This document shows positions 10,820 to 22,533 of a DNA stretch of 64,000 nt, one piece after another; position 1 is the stretch's first letter; every line of letters begins with the position of its first letter. Origin of the DNA: Carettochelys insculpta (Eukaryota > Chordata > Testudines > Carettochelyidae). The position numbers and the translations under genes were made by a program. A model generated the notes under the pieces. That model saw only the letters and a program-made list of their open reading frames with translations. It was not told where the DNA came from and did no database searches. The stretch is from positions 4,786,001-4,850,000 of the forward strand of contig NC_134138.1 in NCBI RefSeq assembly GCF_033958435.1. Reading direction: 5' to 3'.

Positions 10820-12880
10820 ATGCCCCACATTGCTGCCTTTCAGAATTAGCTACCAGTGTTCCTGGAGCTCATCCACGGAGGTGGGGATTCACTTGGTCCT
10901 AGGGGGAGCTAGTTCTGAGTCTGGGGCTTCACCTGTCAGATGACTCCCTGACAACCTCTCCTTGGTCCTGGAGACAATCCCTGGTCCCTGTGCAGTGCCC
11001 CACCTTCACACAGCCTCTACACACACATAAGGGGCAACCAGCTCTGACAAACACCTGCTTCTTGGTACAGCACCACCACCGTCCACACCCTCTCCCGACA
11101 CTCAATACCACGAGCATCTACATGTACATTTGCACGCTGCCCAGAGGCACAGCAGCAACATACACACCCCACCTTTACACACACACACACACATCCTTTC
11201 ACACAGCACCTCCACACACACACACCCCCTTGGCCCTACGCACCACACTGGCTCCAATGTTGCTATCTTGGCTCTGCACCCAGTGCTGTCAACACACCCA
11301 CCTGCCCCCTGCCCTTCCCCGTTTCTTTTGTGACCCCACGACCACCCGCTGCAGGCATCTGCTAGCGGCACAGTCCCACTTGAGGCAGGAGAGACAAGGT
11401 ATGGTGGGTACACACCACACAGCCCCCTCCCCCGCCAGCATAAGCAGTGTGTTGTTACTGTTGCTGTTACTGTGATTATTTATGTACTTTCCATTGTTCT
11501 ACAAACTAACTACCATGAATACATGAGGGGTGCAATTTTATATTCTTGCCTCAGGTGCAGAATTAGCTAGTTAGGGTACTGAGATTGTCACAGAACCTAC
11601 TACTGGAGAGAGCAAGAAGCATTTTTATTCTGGAGTAAAAATGAGTTTGTTCTGCTCTGAATACATCAGCACAGAGATCTCTCCTGAAATAGAGGTGCTG
11701 GTCAATTTCACAGCTGAATCAGTTGCTCATAACCTTCACAATTACTGACATTTACTATGCTTATGGTTATACTAGAGAGGTTTGTGACATAGTAGGGCAT
11801 GCAACAAACTAAACATGGATCAAATGCATCAACGTTTCAAATCCATCACAGAATACACCACCTTGAAGAGCGAGTACAGACACATGTTCAAAATATTCTT
11901 TAACTCAACTATTTCTAACTATTCATAGCCCGAAATCAGCCACACATGCAACATTTGGTTCAGGTCTCCGAATGTTGCTTGTCATGTTATGAATTTCACA
12001 TCTGTAACAATATTTTACAAGTATGATTTTATTAAATAATTGAACCAATAAATAATTGAAATTCAATGGATCGATTGCAAAATGCAAAGGAGAATAAATA
12101 GCACCTTACAGGATTAGAAGGAAACATGGGCCTGCAGTTGTACAAAAAGATGGGCAAGTTGAGGGAGGCAGCTCCAGAAAACAGACTCCTCTCCTTGCCA
12201 ACCCCTTGGGGCAGAGATGCTGCATTTAAACCATGTTCCAGCTGGCTCCATCCTTCTGTCCCTGACCTTGCACAGCAGGGGATGGGGGGCTACCTGCCAG
12301 CCCACGCAGGCCAGGAAGCAGCACTGTAGCTGTTTCTCAGCATGAAGACTCCTGTGGGGTCAGCATTTCCCCTCACAGCCGCTCTGCAGAGCAACCATAG
12401 GAGCAGGAGGAACTGACCAAGCCTGTGCCAGGCTGGGACTCAGGCAGCTTTGACCAAGGAGGCTCGGCACCCTATTGCAAAAGGGTTACTAGGTAAAGGA
12501 CTGACAAAGGGCCTTACTGCCGGGCCACCTCTGGGGAACTTTACTGGGAACATTCAGACAGGGTTACCCTACAGAAGAGAGAACATCCCTGAGGCGCAGC
12601 GTGTCTGTAACAGTACCCACTCGTTCCCACCGCAGTACCACCGGGCTCAGCAACCTTGGAGGCAGTGTTGAAAACTGACCTTCCATCCTCTCCAGCCTGA
12701 GTGCCGGTGATACTTTTAAAAGCCACTAGGGGTCCTTCTGACAACAGCTCCGTGAATAAACACGCGAGGAGGCAGGGCTCTCCCGCTCGGGGAGGGGGTT
12801 GGCCGTGTGAGACGGGCTTTTCCTACTCCCCAGGCGGCCTGGCTCTGTGCCAGCACCCGGCTGCCTGGGGGGAGGAAGGG
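10820..12880. other. Intergenic DNA upstream of VPS28
   Basis: Contains CA-rich low-complexity sequence (11,010-11,240) that produces a spurious histidine- and threonine-rich ORF, then an AT-rich stretch (11,500-12,110) with no recognised element, then GC-rising sequence toward the VPS28 promoter. No exon was identified. Confidence 0.5.
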
Positions 12881-13251
12881 CGGGGCTGAGCTCCCGCCTC
12901 ACCTGCTGTTCTTGGCACGCGTGCCGGCTCCGCGGAGCCCTAGCACGTCACACGCGCTCCCGTTCGGGCTGCTGGCGCCTGGCCCTTGTACCGGGGCTGT
13001 GGCGCACTCCGGCATCCACCCACCGGCCAGAGGCGCAGGGCGCCGGCTCCCCCCCCCCCCACGGGATTGCACACCGCCGGGCCGGGCGGGAAAGCCCCGT
13101 CTCTGGAGGGGCGGGGGGCGTCACTTGTTCATCCCTCAGCACAGCAGCGCGCGCCCTTCCCGCCCAAATAACGGCCGCGCCCCTCCCAGGCAGGCGGGCG
13201 AGCGGAGCGCCGAGCGCTCGATGTGCTCCGGCGCCATTTTCCAGGAAGCGG
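12880..13251 (+). promoter_or_regulatory. VPS28: VPS28 CpG-rich promoter and non-coding exon 1
   Basis: CpG-dense, TATA-less sequence. It ends in GCGCCATTTTCCAGGAAGCG followed by the donor GGTGAGAGG, with the exon edge at 13,251. GCGCCATTTT is a YY1-like site (reverse of the AANATGGCG core) and AGGAAGCG is ETS-like, both usual at the start of housekeeping genes. Exon 1 has no suitable ATG in frame with exon 2, so it is 5'UTR. The transcription start is not determined. Confidence 0.6.
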
Positions 13252-13333
13252 GTGAGAGGCCGGAGGGCGGCGGCGCGGCAGGGCCGGGGGCGCGCGGAGC
13301 AGCGGTGCGGTGCGGTGCGGTGCGCTCGGCTTA

Positions 13334-15362
13334 GGGTGTGTGTGTTTGGCTGGGGGGTGGTGGGGAGCGCAGGGCCGGGGGGGTGTTTGTGGCTGGGGGG
13401 CGGTGGGGAGCGCAGGGCCGGGGGGGGTGTTTGTGACTGGGGGGCGGTGGGGGACGCAGGGCCAGGGGGGGTGTTTGTGACTGGGGGGCGGTGGAGAGCG
13501 CAGGGCCGGGGGGGGTGTTTGTGACTGGGGGGCGGTGGGGGGCGCAGGGCCAGGGGGGGTGTTTGTCACTAGGGGGCGGTGGAGAGCGCAGGGCCGGGGG
13601 GGGGATGTTTGTGACTGGGGGGCGGTGGGGAGCGCGGGGCCGGGGGGGGGTGTTTGTGACTGGGGGGCGGTGGGGAGCACAGGGCCGGGGGGGGGGTGTT
13701 TGTGACTGGGGGGCGGTGGGGAGCGCGGGGCCGGGGGGGTGTTTGTGACTGGGGGGCGGTGGGGGACGCAGGGCCAGGGGGGGTGTTTGTCACTAGGGGG
13801 CGGTGGAGAGCGCAGGGCCGGGGGGGGGGTGTTTGTGACTGGGGGGCGGTGGGGAGCGCGGGGCCGGGGGGGGGTGTTTGTGACTGGGGGGCGGTGATGA
13901 GCGCGGGGCCGGGGGGGGGTGTTTGTGACTGGGGGGCGGTGATGAGCGCGGGGCCGGGGGGGGGGGTGTTTGTGACTGGGGAGCGGTGGGGAGCGCGGGG
14001 CCGGGGGGGGGTGTTTGTGACTGGGGGCGTTGGGGAGCGCGGGGCCAGGGGGGTGTTTGTGACTAGGGGGCGGTGGGGAGCGTGGGGCCAGGGGGGTGTT
14101 TGTGACGGGGGGGCGGTGAGGAGCACGGGGCCGGGGGGGGGTGTTTGTGACTGGGGGGCGGTGAGGAGCACGGGGCCGGGGGGGGGTGTTTGTGACTGGG
14201 GGGCGGTGAGGAGCACGGGGCCGGGGGGGGGTGTTTGTGACTGGGGGGCGGTGAGGAGCACGGGGCTGGGGCGGGGTGTTTGTGACTGGGGAGCGGTGGG
14301 GAGCGCGGGGCCGGGGGGATGTTTGTGACTGGGGGGCAGTGGGGAGCGCGGGGCCGGGGGGGGGCATTTGCGGCTGGGGGGCGGTGGGGAGCGCAGGGCG
14401 GGGGGGTGTTTGCGACTGGGGGGCAGTGGGGAGCGCGGGGCCGGGGGGGGGCGTTTGCGGCTGGAGGGCGGTGGGGAGCGCAGGGCGGGGGGGTGTTTGC
14501 GACTGGGGGGCGGGGGGGGAGCGCAGGGCCAGGGGGGTGTTTGTGACTAGGGGGCGGTGGGGAGCGCGGGGCCGGGGGGTGGTGTTTGCGGCTGGGGGGC
14601 GGTGGGGAGCGCGGGGCCGGGGGGGGGCGTTTGCAGCTGAGGGGAGGTGGGGAGCGCGGGGTCGGGGGGGGGCGTTTGCGGCTGGGGAGCGGTGGGGAGC
14701 GCGGGGCCGGGGGGTGTTTGTCACTAGGGGGTGGTGGGGAGCGCAGGGCCGAGGGGTGTTTGTCACTAGGGGGTGGTGGGGAGCGCAGGGCCGGCGGGGG
14801 GGCGTTTGCGGCTGGGGGGCGGTGGGGAGCGCGGGGCCAGGGGGGGGCGTTTGCGGCTGGGGTGGTGGGGAGCGCAGGGCCGGGGGGTGTTTGTCACTAG
14901 GGGGTGGTGGGGAGCGCAGGGCCAGGGGGGGTTGTGTGTGTGTGTGTGTGTGTTTGGCTGGGGGGCGGTGGGGAGCGCAGGGCCGGGGGGGTGTTTGTGA
15001 CTAGGGGGCTGTGGGGAGCGCAGGGCTGGGGGGTGTTTGTGGCTGGGGGGCGGTGGGGAGTGCGGGGCCGGGGGGGTTGTGTGTGTGTGTGTGTGTGTTT
15101 GGCTGGGGGGCGGTGGGGAGCGCAGGGCCGGGGGGGTGTTTGTGACTAGGGGGCGGTGGGGAGTGCAGGGCTGGGGGGTGTTTGTCACTAGGGGGCGGTG
15201 GGGAGCGCAGGGCCGGGGGGGTTGTTTGTGTGTGTGTGTGTTTGGCTGGGGGGCGGTGGGGAGCACAGGGCCGGGGGGTGTTTGTGACTAGGGGGCGGTG
15301 GGGAGCGCAGGGCTGGGGGGTGTTTGTCACTAGGGGGCGGTGGGGAGTGTGGGGCCCCGGGC
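13334..15362 (+). repeat. G-rich minisatellite, unit about 46 bp, in VPS28 intron 1
   Basis: Roughly forty tandem copies of a unit of the form TGTTTGTGACTGGGGGGCGG then TGGGGAGCGCAGGGCCGGGG. The coding strand carries runs of six to ten Gs in every unit. Variants differ at GACT/CACT/GGCT, GCAGGG/GCGGGG and in G-run length; three sub-blocks near 14,935, 15,072 and 15,220 contain inserted (TG)n. It fills almost the whole first intron between the donor at 13,252 and the acceptor at 15,440. The long antisense proline-rich ORF over it is a by-product of the repeat. Confidence 0.95.
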
Positions 15363-15475
15363 TGTTTGGGTCCGGGGATCGCGTCGGGTGCAGGGGCCGG
15401 GCCACCAGGCCACACTAACGCCCCTCTCCCTCTCTCGCAGAGGTCCCCCTGGCAGCAGTGCCCCAGCCCACCACA

Positions 15476-18400
15476 ATGTTCCACGGGATCCCTGCTGCAC
15501 CTGGCCCAGGAGGTGAGTCCCGCTGGCCCTGCCGCCGTGGGGAGCAAGGGGCCCCACAGCACCACCCCATGGCCTGGGCTGAGACACAGACTGGCCCGGT
15601 CGACACCTGACAGAGCCCTGCTTGCTGGCCATGAGCAGGGCTGTGACCCAGGCCCACCCCGCCCCTGGCCAGAGACCCAGTGACACCGTGGGCTCCAGCT
15701 CCCCTCAGGGGACTGCCCGCCCTCAAAGTCCCCAGGGGTCAGGCTAGCGGGGCTGGGGGCAGCAGAGTGGTGGGACACTGGGCTCATGGGAGGGTGGGTA
15801 TCACGGCCACAGAGGCAGGTTACGAAGCAATGGCTCAGTCTGCATCAACAGGGGTTAGGATAGCACAGCAGTTCCCAAATTGGGTTGGGACCTCATTTTA
15901 ATGAGTTTCCCTGGGTTGGCTTAGATTTGCTGAGATCGAGGCCAGACAAAGGGCTTCAGCCCTGTGCAGTGGGGCTCAGATTCCAGGCCCCTCCTGGGGC
16001 TGCAGCCTGGGTCCTCAGCCTCTCCTTTCTTCGGGCAATGGGGCTGGTCTTTTGTTCCCCTTACTCGCACCCCTGGTGGCAGGGCCTGGGTTTTGGCTGA
16101 GGCATGTGTCTGTGCATTACTTTTTCTTGGCAGAAGTGGATTGTACAGCAATGAAGTTTGAGACCCCCTGAGATAAAGAACAGCTTTCCCACACTGAGGG
16201 TAGTTAAGCTGTGGAGCAGGTGCCCCAGGGAGGTTGTGGATCCCCATCAGTGGAAGTTGTTAAGAATAGGCTGGACAGATGCCTGGAAGGGATGGGCTCT
16301 GTTTACTTGGCCCTGCTCCAGTGCAGGGGCTGGACTCAACTTCTCAAGGACCCTTCCAGCTCAGAATCTGATTCTCCCTTGTGAACTGTGCTGGGTTCTC
16401 TGGCCTGGAGCAAGGGGCGGTGATCAGCAGGAGGGGCGGGATGGAAGAGCGGAGCAGGCTGTAGAGGTCCTGGGTGCTAGCAGTATCCCTGTAGCTAGTA
16501 GGCTAAGGAGCTGTGGACGTGGTCCTTCCTAACACCGGGTTACCAGGAAGGTTTTGCATTGTGGGCGTCACTGGTAGGCCCCTAGCTATAAGTGCTAGGT
16601 CTGTTCATGGATTTCCTCTTTTTCAGCCCCAGGGAATAAGCCAGAACTGTACGAGGTGAGTAACGCTGGTCACGTTCCCCTCCTCGTCCTGTCTCTGGCA
16701 CAGGAGGCAGAATGACCTTCCAGCGTACGTCGGGTTTGGCTCTGCAAACGGTTTCACAGCCCTCAGTGCTGGAGCATTCAGGGGACCCCAGCTCTTGAGG
16801 TGATTCCCAGCTCCTTACCTCCATCTCAGTGTGGGTTTCTCTGGTCCCTGTCTCCTCTACCCTGTGGTGAGGATGCAGGAGGTCCGTATCTGTCATCTCC
16901 GTCCCCACCTGCTTCCAGCCTGTCCATTTGTGCAGCTGACCACACACTGTGCGGGTACCTGACAGGCTGTGTATCTGCTCTCCTTGCAGGAGGTGAAGCT
17001 GTATAAAAATGCACGGGAGCGAGAAAAGTGAGTCCATCCCCAGCCGAATGGGTTCCCATGTGGTACACAGTTCTGTGGGGCTTGGGAGTGCTGGGACTTC
17101 AAGCTGTTGTCTGCAGTGAGGTCCTTGCTCGGGAGATGCTGGGGCTGATGGTGCAGGGAGCTCTGCGTTCTGATGCTCTGTCCCCGCGCCAAGCTAGGAA
17201 GGACCCAAGAGCCCTTCTGCTCCGCCTCTGCCATTGGCCAGGGCAGCCTGCGGCTGAGAAAGATGCAATAGGCGGAAGGGTCTTCTCCAGAAAAAGGGAG
17301 TGCTCCTGCTGGGCTGTGGAGCATGAGAGCCCCTGTGCTGTTCCCAGGGACGCGGGCGCGTGTATAACGGTGGGGGTCACAGGCTATGCGCCTTCACGGG
17401 CTTCTGCGCTTGGGTTTCAGGTACGATAACATGGCTGAGCTGTTTGCGGTGGTGAAGACGATGCAGGCTCTGGAGAAAGCCTATATCAAGGACTGTGTCT
17501 CTCCCAACGAGTGAGTCCCCAGCTGGGTTTTGTTTCCAGCCTGGTCTCTCCCAGGGGAGCCAAGCGGATGCAGCAGCAGGAGCATCTCCTGCAGGATGCG
17601 TCGTTACCGAGTGGAGCAGAGTGACCTCCTCTCCCCAGGGCACTGCGGACACACTGGGGAGGGGGCTCAGAAGCATCAAAACAGCCCCTTAGTCCCCCCT
17701 CAGGCCCTGCCCACTTCCCCTGGGGGCCAGGCAACATTGCTCCATGCAGAGGGTCTCCAGTCAGAGACCCTGGGGAGCCTCCCCTGCCATGGGGGCTGTT
17801 AGAGTGTTCTCCTTTCCCTGGGGACCTGCTTGTACATCCTCGACCTCCGTGTTCCCCTCCTGCTTGGCATGAGCCACTCCAGCTGTTCTTACTCCATGCA
17901 CTGCCCCAGGTACACCGCAGCCTGCTCCCGGCTCCTGGTCCAGTACAAAGCTGCCTTCAAACAGGTACAGGGATCTGAAATTGGCTCCATCGATGAATTT
18001 TGCCGCAAGTTCCGGGTGAGTTCAGCCTCCAGCAGTACAGCTTTTGGGGACTCTGGGACAGGAATATCGGGGGGCTCCTAGAACAGTGGGGGCGGGGTGG
18101 GGGCTGTGTTGCTGCTGAGTTCTACATGTAGGCCGCATCGACACTAGTCCCCTCCTTTTGGGGCGAGTTGGGAATATGCTAATGAGGCACCACCGTGAAT
18201 ATGCAGTGCCTCATTAGCATAATAGTGGCCCCACACAATTGGAAAGCACAGCTTTTGAATTGTGCGCTACCTCTCTAGACGGGGGCTTTTTGAAAGGACG
18301 CTCCTCCGCCCCCGGACTTTGAAAAACCCTTCTTCCTAAAACCAAATAGGAAGAAGGGGCTTTCGAAGTCCGGGGGGTCCTTTCGAAAGGCCCCTGTCTA

Positions 18401-21400
18401 CATGGGCGGTGCGCGATTTGAAAGCAACAGTTTCAAATCATATGCAGCCACCATTATGCTAATGAGGCTGTGAGGGGGTTCGGGGTCTCCATCCTCTGCA
18501 CCCCATCCGCAGGCAGGAGAACAGCAGGTTTATTAGGCAACAGGGCACAGCGTCGTACAGAGGAGTCAGTGCAGCCGGCAGAGAGAGCCAGTCGAAGCCA
18601 TGCTGGGGAGAGGAGGCCCCGAGGGGCCCCCGGAGCCGGGGTCTTGCCCCCTCCTTTGTCTCTCTCTCTCCCAGCCCCGACTAACTGTTTCCAACATCCA
18701 GTTCCAGTTCAAACCCCTCAGGCTGCACCTCCTCCTTTGTCTGCAGCCCAGGGGTGTCACCTGGTCGCCAGGTTACCCTCAGCAGGAGCCCCACGTGTAC
18801 ACACAGGTATCTCCCACTGCATCACAGAGGCACTGCATATTCATGGCAGCGCCTCCTTAGCATCTTCCCAACTCGCTCATTACCATGTCCCTTCTGAAAG
18901 GAAGGGGCTTGTGTAGACATAGCCCTACTGTGCCTGACTGACTTAGATGCTGGGGGGAGAGACTGCATAGATTTGTTTATTCCAAGCCTGGAGGAACCAG
19001 TGTGGTCACCCAGGCTGTTCCCCTGTGTCCCTCTGGCCAGAGCCCTGCCCCCAGCTCACTCCCAGAGCAGACCTGTCCCATGAGAAATACAGCCCGCCTA
19101 GATTTAAAAACTGTCGGTGCTGGAGAACCCACCAAAGGTGAATTACACTCTCACAGTCACCTGGCTTAGAGAGGGGGCCCCTGGGCTTGGGGGGGTGAGT
19201 GTGCGCGCGCACGCGCACACACACTCTCTCTCTCTTTCTCTCCCTCCCTCCCCTGGACCAAAGGCACTTCCACCTTGTCGTAATCATATTACCTTCGTAT
19301 AAATCCCGTGTACTTCCACGTCACACCTGCAGCAGTATTCAAGGTCACCACATCTCTAAAAAGATGTATTGGAATTGGGAAAGGTACAGAAAAGGGCAGA
19401 AAACCGATTAGGGGTATGGAATGGCTGGGGTATGGTGTGGGGAGAGTAGTAAGAGTGGGATTTCTCAGCTTGGAAAAGAGGCGGCTTATGTCCAGAACAT
19501 CCCAACTGGTTGGACAAAGTCGATAAGGAAGTGGTGTTCTGTCTTCCTTCTCCTAATGCAAGAACTAGGGGTCACCCCATGAAACAAACAGGTAGTGGGG
19601 TTAAAACAGACAGAAGGACGGATTTCTTCACACAACGCAGGGCCAGCTGTGGGACTCCCTGCCACAGGGCAATGTGAAGGCTGAGACTATAACAAGGCTC
19701 AAAAAGCTACTGGATACGTTCATGGAGAACAGGGCCACAAATGGCTGTTCAGCAAGGTGGACAGGGTGGTGCCTCTAGCCCCGTTTGTCAGAAGCTGGGA
19801 CTGGGTGACAGGAGAAGGATCACCTTTTGGTGACGTGTTCTGGTCATGCCCTCTGGGGCACCCAGCACTGGTCACTGTCTGCGACCAGGCTGGGTGGCCC
19901 TATGTTCAGACCGTCTGGCCACGTTCTGTACTGTGCTCCCTTCCCCCAGCTTAGCACATGGAGCGGAACCCGGCTTTCCCTGGGAAATGCTCTTTGTTGG
20001 GGGTTATATGGTGCTTGTTACCCTGCCCTGAGCTTGCCCAGCCTCATTGTAACCCTCCTTCTGCTGCAGCTCGACTGCCCGCTGGCCATGGAGAGGATCA
20101 AGGAGGATCGGCCAATCACCATCAAGGACGACAAGGGCAACCTGAACCGCTGCATTGCTGACATCGTCTCTGTACGTTCCCGGGGCAAGGGGCTGTGCGC
20201 ACTGTAATCCCGGCATCCTGTGCTTCTGGGACTTTGGCAGCTGGCCTGGCCTGTGCAGCTGCATGGCTGGTCCCCAGGGGACTGTCAAGGGCCCGCTGTC
20301 CTGGCTTGCCCCCACCCTCCCAAGAGGGCTGGAGTGAGGTGCCCTGCTGCTAGCTTCCAGGCCATTGCTGAGGCACCTCTTTTCTCTTCCAGCTTTTCAT
20401 CACAGTGATGGACAAGCTGCGCCTGGAGATCCGAGCCATGGATGAGGTGAGAATCATTTACAGAGGGACAGAGGATAAGACAGGGAGTATCTTACAGCCT
20501 TGGTATAAATCCAGGGTACACCCCCAGCTTGAATACTGCGTGCAGATGTGGTCGCCTCATCTCAAAAAAAAAAAAAACACCCTTGGCTGTGGAAAAGTTT
20601 CAGAAAAGGGTAACAAAAACAATGGATTTGGACCGGGTCCATCTGAAGAGAGATTAAAAAGTCTGTGACTTTTCAGTTTAGAAAACAATAGATGAAGGGT
20701 GCGGGGACGACTAAGAGGTCAACAAAATCATGACTGGTGTGGAGGAAAAATAAGGAAAAGGTATTTACTTGTTCCCACCACACGAGATCTAGGGGTTACC
20801 CAGTGAAATTAGCAACAGGGTTAAGAACAAACAGGATGTATTTCTCATGCAGTGCACAGTTCACTTCTGGAGCTCCTGGCCAGAGGATGGCGTGAAGACC
20901 AGGACTTTATCAATAGAGTTCCAAAAAGAGCTAGATCCATTCAGGGAGGTGAGGTCCATCGGTGGCTGTTAGCCAGGATGGGCAGGAATGATGGCGCTAG
21001 CCTCCGTTTGTCAGAAGTTGGAACTAGATGACAGGAGATGGACCACTCAATGCTCAGCTGTTCTGTTCGCTTCCCTTGGGGCACGTGGCATTGGCCACTG
21101 TCCGAAGACAGGGCACTGGGCAAGATGGATTTTGGTCTGACCCGGTGTGGCTGGTCTTCGGAGAGAGAGGGGGACAAGCTAGGGGTGCATGGAGGCTTCA
21201 CTGCTGGCAGCAGCGCCTGAAGCGGGGTGGGGCTTTCCCAGCCGGGCCCCAGGCAGGAAAAGCAGAAGCTCCATGCTTTTGTGCATCCAGATCCAGCCAG
21301 ACCTGCGGGAGCTGATGGAGACGATGAACCGCATGAGCCACCTACCTCTTGACTTCGAGGGGAGACAGAAAGTGAACCAGTGGTGAGTAGGGTGCTCTGG

Positions 21401-21905
21401 GGCCCCTGCCCTCTGCAGGAGCAAGCCCGGGTCCTGACCCAGCTCTCCAGGACAGGGCCTGGACCTGCCTTGCCCCATGGCGCTCCTGCCAGTCTGAGGG
21501 CATGGGGGAGCGCAGAGTGCCTTCGGGCCCAGCTCCATCAGTCTGCTCCCTCTGCAGTGGGAGGTGCTTGTCCCCAGCCCTGCTCGCCATGTCTGATCAG
21601 GGGCCTGGTTGCGGGGTGGGACCGTGGCCAGAGGAGCTACCAGCTTCCTCCTAGGCCAGCACTCAGGGCGACAAGTCATGGCTCCTGCTAGGTCCCTCCA
21701 GTACTAGTGCAGGTGCAAAGTGCAGCCCAGCAAAGGGCCTTCTTCCTGCTCTGGGGGCCAGGCCTGTGCCTTGACTCTCCCCGGCAGGCTGCAGACGCTG
21801 AGCGGCATGTCTGCCTCTGACGAGCTGGACGATTCCCAAGTGCGCCAGATGCTGTTTGATTTGGAATCCGCCTACAATGCCTTCAACCGGTTCCTGCACT
21901 CCTGA
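15476..21905 (+). CDS. VPS28: Vacuolar protein sorting-associated protein 28 homolog (ESCRT-I subunit)
   Basis: Joins nine coding exons: 15476-15512, 16627-16655, 16990-17027, 17421-17510, 17910-18015, 20070-20171, 20393-20446, 21291-21382, 21788-21905. The first lies in an exon starting at 15441 (acceptor CTCTCTCGCAG). Every intron is GT-AG, phases agree, and the sum is 666 nt, or 221 residues, the usual VPS28 length. The start MFHGIP and motifs [54 protein letters not shown] and [14 protein letters not shown] identify VPS28. The N-terminal helical part (about 20-120) binds TSG101/VPS23 and VPS37 in the ESCRT-I core; the C-terminal four-helix bundle (about 125-220) recruits ESCRT-II through VPS36. 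The complex sorts ubiquitinated cargo into multivesicular bodies in the cytosol at endosomes. No defects were seen. Introns 6 and 8 hold repeats. Confidence 0.97.
16165..16380 (+). mobile_element. CR1 LINE 3' fragment in VPS28 intron
   Basis: Short stretch coding a decayed [15 protein letters not shown] motif (the conserved C-terminal NxLPxEVV region of CR1 ORF2) and ending with CTGGACTCAACTTCTCAAGG and CCTTCCAGCTC, the usual CR1 3' untranslated sequence. Truncated at the 5' side. Confidence 0.6.
18132..18924. mobile_element. Foldback MITE interrupted by a solo LTR
   Basis: Ends GGCCGCATCGACACTAGTCCCC and the inverse AAGGGGCTTGTGTAGACATAGCC. Inner inverted blocks such as ATGCTAATGAGGCACCACC and the centre ATAGGAAGAAGG near 18,345 show a palindrome. 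A 358-bp LTR plus its target copy splits the right arm. Removing it leaves about 430 bp, the size of family A. Located in VPS28 intron 6. Confidence 0.7.
18469..18826 (-). mobile_element. Solo LTR nested in MITE, GAGGC target duplication
   Basis: TGTGAGGGGG to GCATCACA, flanked by GAGGC at 18,464-18,468 and 18,827-18,831. On the minus strand GCCTAATAAACC is the polyadenylation signal. It lies in VPS28 intron 6 antisense to the gene. It is shorter than the 5,945 copy by a deletion in the middle part. Confidence 0.85.
19285..19915 (+). mobile_element. CR1 LINE 3' end in VPS28 intron 6
   Basis: Contains decayed CR1 ORF2 C-terminus: the block around 19,440-19,520 corresponds to the [10 protein letters not shown] region, TTCTTCACACAACGC to the FFTQR motif, and GACTCCCTGCCACAGG to the xxLPxEV motif, followed by CR1 3' sequence CCTCTAGCCCCGTTTGTCAGAAGC. 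Several frameshifts. Same sense as VPS28. Confidence 0.7.
20470..21170 (+). mobile_element. CR1 LINE 3' end in VPS28 intron 8
   Basis: Starts with [20 protein letters not shown] coding (20,517-20,570), then an A-run frameshift, then TTTCTCATGCAGTGC in place of the FFTQR motif, and CR1 3' sequence to GGTCTGACCCGGTGTGGC. It belongs to the same CR1 subfamily as 19,285 and 45,650. Confidence 0.75.
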
Positions 21906-22176
21906 GGCTGGGCCCTGCGCCCTGCCTGGTCCTGAGGAGCGCCCTCCCACTGTAGCAGTCCAGCAGGCTCCAGGCCCTTTCCCCTAGGCTGCTGTTGGGG
22001 GCAGGAGGCTGGGAGTGGTGCACTGCAGCCGTTCCCGCAGCAGGGTTAGGGCTGAGTCAAGGTGAACTGTGCTGCTGCAGGGCACATTCACACTGGGCCA
22101 GCTCCAGCCAGCCTGTCTCCTCTCCTCCCTCCCCGTGAGTCCTGCAAGCAGGGCGGGAGACTTGTACACCTGCGGT

Positions 22177-22182
22177 AATAAA
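22177..22182 (+). terminator. VPS28: VPS28 polyadenylation signal
   Basis: AATAAA 272 nt after the VPS28 stop codon, in CTGCGGTAATAAACCCCC. It is the first canonical signal downstream and would give a short 3'UTR ending near 22,200. Confidence 0.8.
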
Positions 22183-22527
22183 CCCCCATGCTGGCTAGCC
22201 TGCGGTGCTGTGGCTCTTGCTGGGTGGGAGAAGCAGGCACAGCCACTGCACCTGTACTCAGGGCCTGGACCAGCCCATCAGCTCAGATTTTCTGGGTGCC
22301 ACAGCAGCTGGCTAAGGCAGGGCGCTCCACCCTTGCTGACAACAGGTCATGCCCCAGGCTGCATGGGAGCCTGGGAAATGAGGGTGGGGGGTGTCAAACA
22401 GCTGTCCAGAGGGGGAGAAGGCTGGCAGGGTACAGAGCTCTGGCCCAAGCAGCAGAGGGCCAGGTCTCTGCGTCACTGCCTGCAGGGTGGCACAACACAG
22501 GCCTGGAGCAGAGGAGACATACAGCAC

Positions 22528-22533
22528 TTTATT
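22528..22533 (-). terminator. TONSL: TONSL polyadenylation signal
   Basis: TTTATT on the plus strand reads AATAAA on the minus strand, about 860 nt past the TONSL stop at 23,391. With the VPS28 signal this places the two convergent 3' ends about 0.3 kb apart. Confidence 0.65.

Noticed and set aside
10990..11475. 161-codon His/Thr-rich ORF
   Set aside because: Produced by CA-rich low-complexity DNA.
13129..14766. 545-codon proline-rich ORF on the minus strand
   Set aside because: It is the antisense translation of the 46-bp minisatellite in VPS28 intron 1; the open frame follows from the repeat unit and there is no domain, start context or splicing.
13334..15362. Regularly spaced repeats resembling a CRISPR array
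   Set aside because: Units are directly tandem with no unique spacers and the genome is vertebrate.
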